NCBI RefSeq assembly: GCF_029893585.1 | Contig: NZ_JARXYX010000016.1 | Location: forward strand, 124,001-188,000 | Direction of reading: 5' to 3' | Length of the DNA stretch: 64,000 bases | Source of the DNA: Streptomyces sp. LBL | Lineage (GTDB): Bacteria; Actinomycetota; Actinomycetes; Streptomycetales; Streptomycetaceae | In this document: positions 59,416 through 64,000 of the stretch, piece after piece | Layout: each line of letters starts with the position of its first letter | Position numbering within the stretch: the first letter of the stretch is position 1 | Program-made: the position numbers and the translations under genes | The notes under the pieces: model-generated | Databases searched by the model: none | What the model was told of the DNA's origin: nothing | What the model saw: only the letters and a program-made list of their open reading frames with translations

Positions 59416-60213
59416 TCAGTCGAGCAGCCGTTCCCGCAGTCGCTCACGGATCTCCGGGGTGATTCCCAGCCCCTCCTCCAGGTAGGCGTCGACGCTGCCC
59501 CACGTCTCGTCGATCGTCTCGAAGGCGGCCGCCAGATACTCGGCCCGGGCGTCGAAGAGGGGGCTGAGTAGCTCCATCACCTCTTCGGAGTAGGCCGAGG
59601 CCGAGCTGCCACTGCGGCGCACCTTGTAGCGGCGGTGCTTGGCGTTCGACGCCAGGTAGTCGGCGACGATCGCCTCCCGCTCCACCCCCAGTGCGAGCAG
59701 TGTTGTCGCCATGGACAGTCCCGCGCGGTCCTTGCCGGCCGCGCAGTGCATCAGCGCGGGGACGCTGTCCTCGGCGAGCGCGTGCAGCACTCGGGAGAGC
59801 TCGGCGGTGCGCTCCTTGATGATCACGCGGTACGAGGCGATCATCCGGTTCGCGGCCTTGTCGTCGCCGAGGATCTTGCGCAGCTGGTCGATCTCGCCGT
59901 CCCGGACCATCTTCCAGAATTCGGCGCCGTCCGCCGGGTCGGTCAGCGGCAGGTTCACATTGCGCACGCCCGGCAGCTCGACGTCGGGACCCTCGAGCTT
60001 CTGGTCCGCCGCGTTACGGAAGTCGAAGATCGTGTGCAGGCCCAGGGAGGAGAGAAAGGCGCTGTCCTCCTCGGTCGCGTGTGCGAGGTGGCCGCTGCGG
60101 AACAGCACCCCGTGCTTCACCCGGCGTCCGTCGACCGTCGGCACCCCGCCGACGTCGCGGAAGTTGCGCACTCCGGTCAGGTCGGGTTCAGTCGACGGGA
60201 CCTGCTGCGTCAC
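59416..60213 (-). CDS. tyrosine phosphatase (dual-specificity/lipid phosphatase-like)
   Basis: The 265-aa protein has the phosphatase loop HCAAGKDRAG (residues 156-165, nucleophile Cys157, Arg163) and N-terminal GVRNFRDVGGVPTVDGRRVKHGVLFRSGHL, typical of the Y-phosphatase2/3 family that includes MptpB-like enzymes, which also act on phosphoinositides. The predicted location is cytoplasm. GTG 60213 has GAGGAGGAG upstream at 3-4 nt; the huge frame that remains open above is antisense to the galactosidase and not real. It is divergent from the alpha-galactosidase gene. Confidence 0.9.
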   Translation of the reverse strand: MTQQVPSTEPDLTGVRNFRDVGGVPTVDGRRVKHGVLFRSGHLAHATEEDSAFLSSLGLHTIFDFRNAADQKLEGPDVELPGVRNVNLPLTDPADGAEFWKMVRDGEIDQLRKILGDDKAANRMIASYRVIIKERTAELSRVLHALAEDSVPALMHCAAGKDRAGLSMATTLLALGVEREAIVADYLASNAKHRRYKVRRSGSSASAYSEEVMELLSPLFDARAEYLAAAFETIDETWGSVDAYLEEGLGITPEIRERLRERLLD

Positions 60214-60393
60214 GGGCTCCTCCTCATACGGTCCCGTCGACGGGGCTCGGCGACGGGCATGCACTCGACCATACGACATGGGTTCCTGGGGCAATGAGTT
60301 GTCCACAGGCGTTGCACCGAGGGTGTCCCGACCCTGATGATGTTGAGGCTTGAGCGCACCTGTTCGTGTCTGTTGGTATCTGTGAGGAACTGC

Positions 60394-62493
60394 ATGCTGG
60401 AGATCGCCGAGAACGGCCGTACGTGGATTCTGTCCGGGCCGACCAGCAGTTACGCCGTCCACCTCACCGAGGGCGACGAGCTGCTGCATCTGCACTGGGG
60501 GCCACGGATCGCGCTGGCCGACGCCGAGGCCCTCGCCGTACGGCCGCTGCCGGACTACTGGCCCTTCGAGTCGCCGCTCGACGGACGCGAGGAGTACCCC
60601 GTCGAGGGCGGCCCCCGCTTCGTCCGCCCCGCCCTGTCCGTGCGCACGGACGAGCGGCGCGGCACCGAGTGGCGCTTCGAGGCGTACGAGCGGGCCGAGG
60701 ACGACGAGCTGCGGCTCAGGTTCCGTGACGGAGGGCTCGCGATCACACTGCACTACCGGATGCGGCACGACGTCGTGGAGCGCTGGGTGAGCCTGGACAA
60801 CGACCTGGACAACGACCTGGACGACGAGGGTGCCGCGGTGGAGCTCCTGCGCGCAGACTCGGCCACCTGGACCCTGCCCGACCGCGAGGGCGGCTGGCGG
60901 CTGTCCCAGCTGCACGGCCGCTGGGCTGCGGAGTCCCGGCTCGTGCGCGCCCCCCTCACCTACGGTGAGAAGGTCATCGGCAGCCGCCGCGGCCACACCG
61001 GACACCAGCATCTGCCGTGGGTGGCGCTCGACACCGACGCGACCGAGGAACGCGGCGAGGTCTACGGCTGCGCCCTCGGCTGGTCCGGATCCTGGCGCAT
61101 CGCCGTGGCCGAACTGCCCGACACGCGCGTGCAGATCACCGGCGGCGCGGGCTACGACGACTCCGGCCTGCTGCGTCTGGAGGCGGGGGAGTCCTTCACC
61201 ACGCCCGTCTTCGCGGGTCTGTGGAGCGACGGCGGCTTCGGCGGGGCGAGCCGCGCCTGGCACGCCTACCAGCGCGCGTACGTCATCCCGGACGCGGACC
61301 GGGACCGGCCTGTGCTGTTCAACTCCTGGGAGGCCACGGAGTTCGACATCTCCGAGGAGCAGCAGGGGGTCCTGGCCCGCCGGGCCGCGGCGATCGGCGT
61401 GGAGCTGTTCGTCGTGGACGACGGCTGGTTCGGCAAGCGCACCAGCGACCGGGCCGGCCTCGGCGACTGGACGCCCAACCCCGACCGCTTCCCCGGCGGC
61501 CTCAAGCCTCTCGCCGACCAGGTGCACGCCCTGGGCATGCAGTTCGGCATCTGGGTCGAGCCCGAAATGGTCAATCCGGACAGCGACCTCTATCGTGCCC
61601 ACCCGGACTGGGTGCAGTACCAACCAGACCGAAAGCGGACGGAACTGCGCAATCAGCTTGTTCTGAACCTCGCGCGCGAGGACGTCCAGGAATACCTCTG
61701 GGAACAGCTCCACGCGATGCTCTCCAGCGCCCCGATCGACTATGTGAAGTGGGACTTCAACCGCTGCTTCACCGACGCGGGCTGGCCCGGTGACCCCTAT
61801 CCGCAGCGGCTGTGGGTCGACCACGTGCACGCGCTGTACCGCCTGCTGGACCGGCTGCGAGAGGCCCACCCGGGGGTTGCCTTCGAGTCCTGCTCGGGTG
61901 GCGGCGGCCGGATCGACCTCGGTGTGATGAGCCGTACGGACCAGGTGTGGACCTCCGACAACACCGACCCGTTGGACCGGCTCGCCATTCAGCACGGCTT
62001 CAGCCAGATCCACCCCGCGCGCGTGATGGCCGCCTGGGTCACCGACAGCCCCAATACGCAGCTCAACGGGCGGGTCAGCTCGCTGCGGTTCCGGTTCGTC
62101 AGCGCCATGGCCGGGGTGCTCGGGATCGGCGGAGACCTGGCCGAGTGGGCCGAGGAGGAGCTCACCGAGGCTCAGGAGTGGGTGACTCTCTACAGGGAGA
62201 TCCGCCCCCTCGTGCAGCGTGGTGACCAGTATCGACTGCGGCCCCCGGAGGGCGGGCTGAGCGCGGTGCAGTACGTGCTCGGCGACGAGACGGTGGTCCT
62301 CGCCTGTCTCCAGGCGCAGCGTTACGGCGAGCCGGTCCCGGCGGTGCGGCTGCGCGGGCTCGACCCGACGGCGTCGTACGAATGCCGTGAAACGGGCGAA
62401 GTCCATCGGGGGGCCGTACTGCTGCACCACGGACTGCGAACCGGTTTGCGGGGCGATCTGGACGCGACAGTTCTCCGCCTGCGCCGCGTCTGA
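60394..62493 (+). CDS. alpha-galactosidase, glycoside hydrolase family 36
   Basis: The 699-aa enzyme would release terminal alpha-galactosyl residues. A beta-sandwich N-terminal domain is followed by a TIM barrel with RPVLFNSWEATEFDISEEQQ, FVVDDGWFGKR, the nucleophile Asp454 in DYVKWDFNR, SCSGGGGRIDLG and the acid/base Asp522 in TSDNTDPLD. No signal peptide is seen, so it is likely intracellular. ATG 60394 with GAGGAA upstream is the start; an ATG 57 nt earlier has no ribosome site. A 15-bp duplication encodes DNDLDNDLDDE at about residue 134. Confidence 0.95.
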   Translation: MLEIAENGRTWILSGPTSSYAVHLTEGDELLHLHWGPRIALADAEALAVRPLPDYWPFESPLDGREEYPVEGGPRFVRPALSVRTDERRGTEWRFEAYERAEDDELRLRFRDGGLAITLHYRMRHDVVERWVSLDNDLDNDLDDEGAAVELLRADSATWTLPDREGGWRLSQLHGRWAAESRLVRAPLTYGEKVIGSRRGHTGHQHLPWVALDTDATEERGEVYGCALGWSGSWRIAVAELPDTRVQITGGAGYDDSGLLRLEAGESFTTPVFAGLWSDGGFGGASRAWHAYQRAYVIPDADRDRPVLFNSWEATEFDISEEQQGVLARRAAAIGVELFVVDDGWFGKRTSDRAGLGDWTPNPDRFPGGLKPLADQVHALGMQFGIWVEPEMVNPDSDLYRAHPDWVQYQPDRKRTELRNQLVLNLAREDVQEYLWEQLHAMLSSAPIDYVKWDFNRCFTDAGWPGDPYPQRLWVDHVHALYRLLDRLREAHPGVAFESCSGGGGRIDLGVMSRTDQVWTSDNTDPLDRLAIQHGFSQIHPARVMAAWVTDSPNTQLNGRVSSLRFRFVSAMAGVLGIGGDLAEWAEEELTEAQEWVTLYREIRPLVQRGDQYRLRPPEGGLSAVQYVLGDETVVLACLQAQRYGEPVPAVRLRGLDPTASYECRETGEVHRGAVLLHHGLRTGLRGDLDATVLRLRRV

Positions 62494-62722
62494 GGGTTGT
62501 GTCCGAATTGGCGCTCTTATTCCAACTCCGGCTGGAATTAGGGGGTCTGAGGGGTGACGGGTGAGGAGGGTCATATTCGTGACCGTGCGTCGCCCGTCAT
62601 GTTCACGTAATGCTGGTGCTTTTCAAGGGGATTCGAGGTGAGAGGTCCCCTCCGATTCACGGAGGGTGACCGGTAATCGCCCTGGAGGTTCAACAGGAAC
62701 GCATTGGGGCGCAACCTCTCGC
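62494..62722. other. gap after the galactosidase with two inverted repeats
   Basis: No gene was found. ATTCCA/TGGAAT (62519-62538, 8-nt loop) lies 26 bases after the galactosidase stop and may be a terminator or operator. A second, CCCTCC/GGAGGG (about 62648-62667), and an outer GAGGTT/AACCTC pair (about 62685-62718) precede the riboswitch promoter. Their role is not clear. Confidence 0.4.
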
Positions 62723-62752
62723 TTGTCCCTGTACGTCTTAATCGCTTACGTT
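62723..62752 (+). promoter_or_regulatory. promoter of the riboswitch-M23 peptidase unit
   Basis: TTGTCC (62723-62728), an 18-bp spacer and TACGTT (62747-62752) precede the riboswitch, so the transcript would begin near 62760. Confidence 0.5.
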
Positions 62753-62764
62753 CGCCACCGATCC

Positions 62765-62952
62765 GGACGGACGCCCAATCCTGCCGCCGCCCGGAGCCCG
62801 CACCCACTCACCCGTCCACGGCAGGAGCGGGGGACCCACAGGTAAAACGCCTGTTTCGGTCTCCGGAACAGGCTAGGGGTAAAGCCGTTTCTTCGGAGCG
62901 GCCGGACATCTCCAGTCCGCACCCGACAGCTCACCTCGCAGGCGCCGGAGAG
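62765..62952 (+). promoter_or_regulatory. YdaO-type c-di-AMP riboswitch
   Basis: The leader of the M23 gene contains the conserved text of Streptomyces ydaO elements: ATCCTGCCGCC pairing with GGCAGGAGCGGGGGACCCA (62821-62840 region), then AGGGGTAAAGCCG (about 62873-62886), GGCCGGACATCTCCAG and CCGACAGCTCACCTCGCAGGC before the start. Binding of cyclic di-AMP turns such genes off, as in rpfA and other cell wall hydrolase genes. The boundaries are approximate; the family assignment is from memory of conserved segments. Confidence 0.85.
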
Positions 62953-62961
62953 GAATTCGTC

Positions 62962-63936
62962 ATGCCCGCGAAGGGTAAGCACCGCCGTCCGAAGACCGAG
63001 CGTTTCACCCGTTCCATCGCTGTCGCCGGAACCGGCGGCGCCGCACTCGCACTTCCGCTTCTGGGGGCCACCGGTGCCCACGCGGCGAGTGCCCAGTCCG
63101 TTGCGGACCAATCCGTTCAGTCGTCCGTTCCCGCCGCCGCGAAGAAATCGGTGACCGAAAAGGCGGCGGCCGAGAAGTCGGCTTCCGTGCGGAGTTCGGG
63201 TGTGAAGAGCTATTCCGTACGGGCCGGCGACTACCTCGCCAAGATCGCCGACCAGCAGCACGTCAGCGGTGGCTGGCAGAGGCTCTACGACGACAACCGT
63301 CAGGCCGTCGGCGACAACCCGTCGCTGATACACCCCGGTCTGAAGCTCACGATCGGCAAGAAGGCCGGGTCGGGCACCACGAAGTCCGAGTCGCCGTCTT
63401 CCCCTTCCTCCTCTTCTCCCTCTTCCTCCTCGAAGAAGTCGGAGTCGTCCGCCTCTTCGTCGAAGTCGTCCTCGGCGCAGAAGCCGGCCGCCGTCCTCCA
63501 GAGTGCCGAGACCACCGGCACTGCGAGCGGCTTCACCCTGCCGGTGTCCGGCGCCACCATCGGCACCCCGTACCACATGGCAGGCAGCATGTGGTCGAGC
63601 GGCTACCACACCGGTGTCGACTTCGTCGTCCCGACCGGTACCCCGCTCAAGGCCGTTGGCGCGGGCACGGTCGTCTCCGCGGGCTGGGGCGGCGCGTACG
63701 GCAACCAGGTCGTCATCAAGCTGGCCGACGGCTACTACGCGCAGTACGCGCACCTGTCCTCGCTCTCCGTCTCGAGCGGGCAGAGCGTGGCCGAGGGGCA
63801 GCAGATAGGCCTCTCCGGCGCGACCGGCAACGTGACCGGCCCGCACCTGCACTTCGAGATCCGCACCACGCCGGACTACGGCTCGGACGTCGACCCGCTC
63901 GCCTACCTGCGCTCGAAGGGCGTCTCGGTCGGCTGA
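62962..63936 (+). CDS. secreted LysM-M23 peptidoglycan endopeptidase
   Basis: The 324-aa protein has a basic N-terminus and signal segment (SIAVAGTGGAALALPLLGATGAHAA), a LysM domain (SYSVRAGDYLAKIADQQHVSGGWQRLYDDNRQAVG, about residues 84-135), a Ser/Lys-rich flexible linker of about 45 residues, and a C-terminal M23 domain with zinc ligands in SGYHTGVDFVVPTGTPL and GPHLHFEIRTTPD. It would cleave cell wall cross-links. ATG 62962 has GGAGAGGAA upstream. It is controlled by the c-di-AMP riboswitch just before it. Confidence 0.95.
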   Translation: MPAKGKHRRPKTERFTRSIAVAGTGGAALALPLLGATGAHAASAQSVADQSVQSSVPAAAKKSVTEKAAAEKSASVRSSGVKSYSVRAGDYLAKIADQQHVSGGWQRLYDDNRQAVGDNPSLIHPGLKLTIGKKAGSGTTKSESPSSPSSSSPSSSSKKSESSASSSKSSSAQKPAAVLQSAETTGTASGFTLPVSGATIGTPYHMAGSMWSSGYHTGVDFVVPTGTPLKAVGAGTVVSAGWGGAYGNQVVIKLADGYYAQYAHLSSLSVSSGQSVAEGQQIGLSGATGNVTGPHLHFEIRTTPDYGSDVDPLAYLRSKGVSVG

Positions 63937-63970
63937 CACCTCCACGACCACCTGCCTGACACGCTGCCGA

Positions 63971-64000
63971 AGGCCGGACCCCGATCCCCGGGTCCGGCCT
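63971..64000 (+). terminator. stem-loop after the M23 gene, at the window edge
   Basis: AGGCCGGACCC (63971-63981) pairs perfectly with GGGTCCGGCCT (63990-64000) around an 8-nt loop. It lies 34 bases after the stop and is a strong terminator stem; any T-run would be beyond the window. Confidence 0.75.

Noticed and set aside
59416..62574. Very long open frame on the minus strand (over 1,000 codons)
   Set aside because: It is antisense to the alpha-galactosidase gene above 60213; only the last 265 codons, with their own ribosome site and phosphatase motif, are a real gene. High GC keeps opposite frames open.

Overview
The window is a stretch of a high-GC actinobacterial chromosome, almost certainly a Streptomyces. 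Signs are the strong G/C third-position bias, GTG and TTG starts, leaderless promoters (a TANNNT-like -10 about 6-7 nt before the start codon), an SsgA-like sporulation protein, XRE/DUF397/ATPase regulator sets, a rare TTA leucine codon in one gene, a YdaO-type riboswitch before an M23 peptidase, and a complete hopanoid operon in the usual Streptomyces order. No rRNA, tRNA, CRISPR array or intact mobile element was found.

Layout. 1-3.4 kb: 5' end of an acyl-ACP desaturase behind a 15-bp-periodic operator, a dimethylargininase, and a LysR regulator divergent from a class A beta-lactamase. 3.4-9.8 kb: a five-gene ABC uptake operon (dihydroxyphthalate-decarboxylase-like protein, nitrilase, binding protein, permease, ATPase) divergent from a MocR regulator. 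10-15 kb: an ABC-F protein with a leader, a broken GPP34-like gene, an SsgA-like protein, a secreted beta-propeller protein, a YciI protein, and a scar joining two gene remnants. 15-22 kb: fatty acid genes (CoA transferase/racemase, fadA, fadB) and an amino acid permease. 22-25.5 kb: an accessory patch with an IS630 remnant, a glycine-rich protein, a small unknown protein, and an ATPase/XRE/DUF397 set. 25.5-38 kb: secreted X-prolyl peptidase, D-amino-acid oxidase, an unknown protein, a second ABC-F, Tex, enoyl-CoA hydratase, an anti-sigma-type ATPase, IPP isomerase and a CDF metal exporter.

38.3-45.6 kb is the most intriguing block. It holds a CDP-alcohol phosphotransferase with a DUF5941-like tail, a LicC/IPCT-like cytidylyltransferase, a glycerol-1-phosphate-dehydrogenase-like enzyme, a second CDP-alcohol phosphotransferase lacking the fourth motif Asp, a family 2 glycosyltransferase, and a TagGH-type ABC exporter. 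Together they read as a pathway that makes and exports an unidentified glycerol- or polyol-phosphate compound. 45.9-58.3 kb is the hopanoid operon: hpnC, hpnD, a coupled 46-aa ORF, hpnE, a polyprenyl synthase, shc, hpnG, hpnH, an internally deleted ispG, dxs and hpnO. The MEP enzyme dxs and the IPP isomerase at 36 kb would supply isoprenoid precursors. 58.5-64 kb: XRE-cupin regulator with a 40-aa membrane protein, a tyrosine phosphatase, a GH36 alpha-galactosidase, and a c-di-AMP riboswitch controlling a LysM-M23 cell wall hydrolase.

Recurring themes are decayed gene fragments between intact genes, short tandem repeats (three consecutive genes carry repeats that span their stop codons), and short upstream ORFs before three biosynthetic or metabolic operons. 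All calls come from reading the sequence and from memory of protein families; no database search was run.
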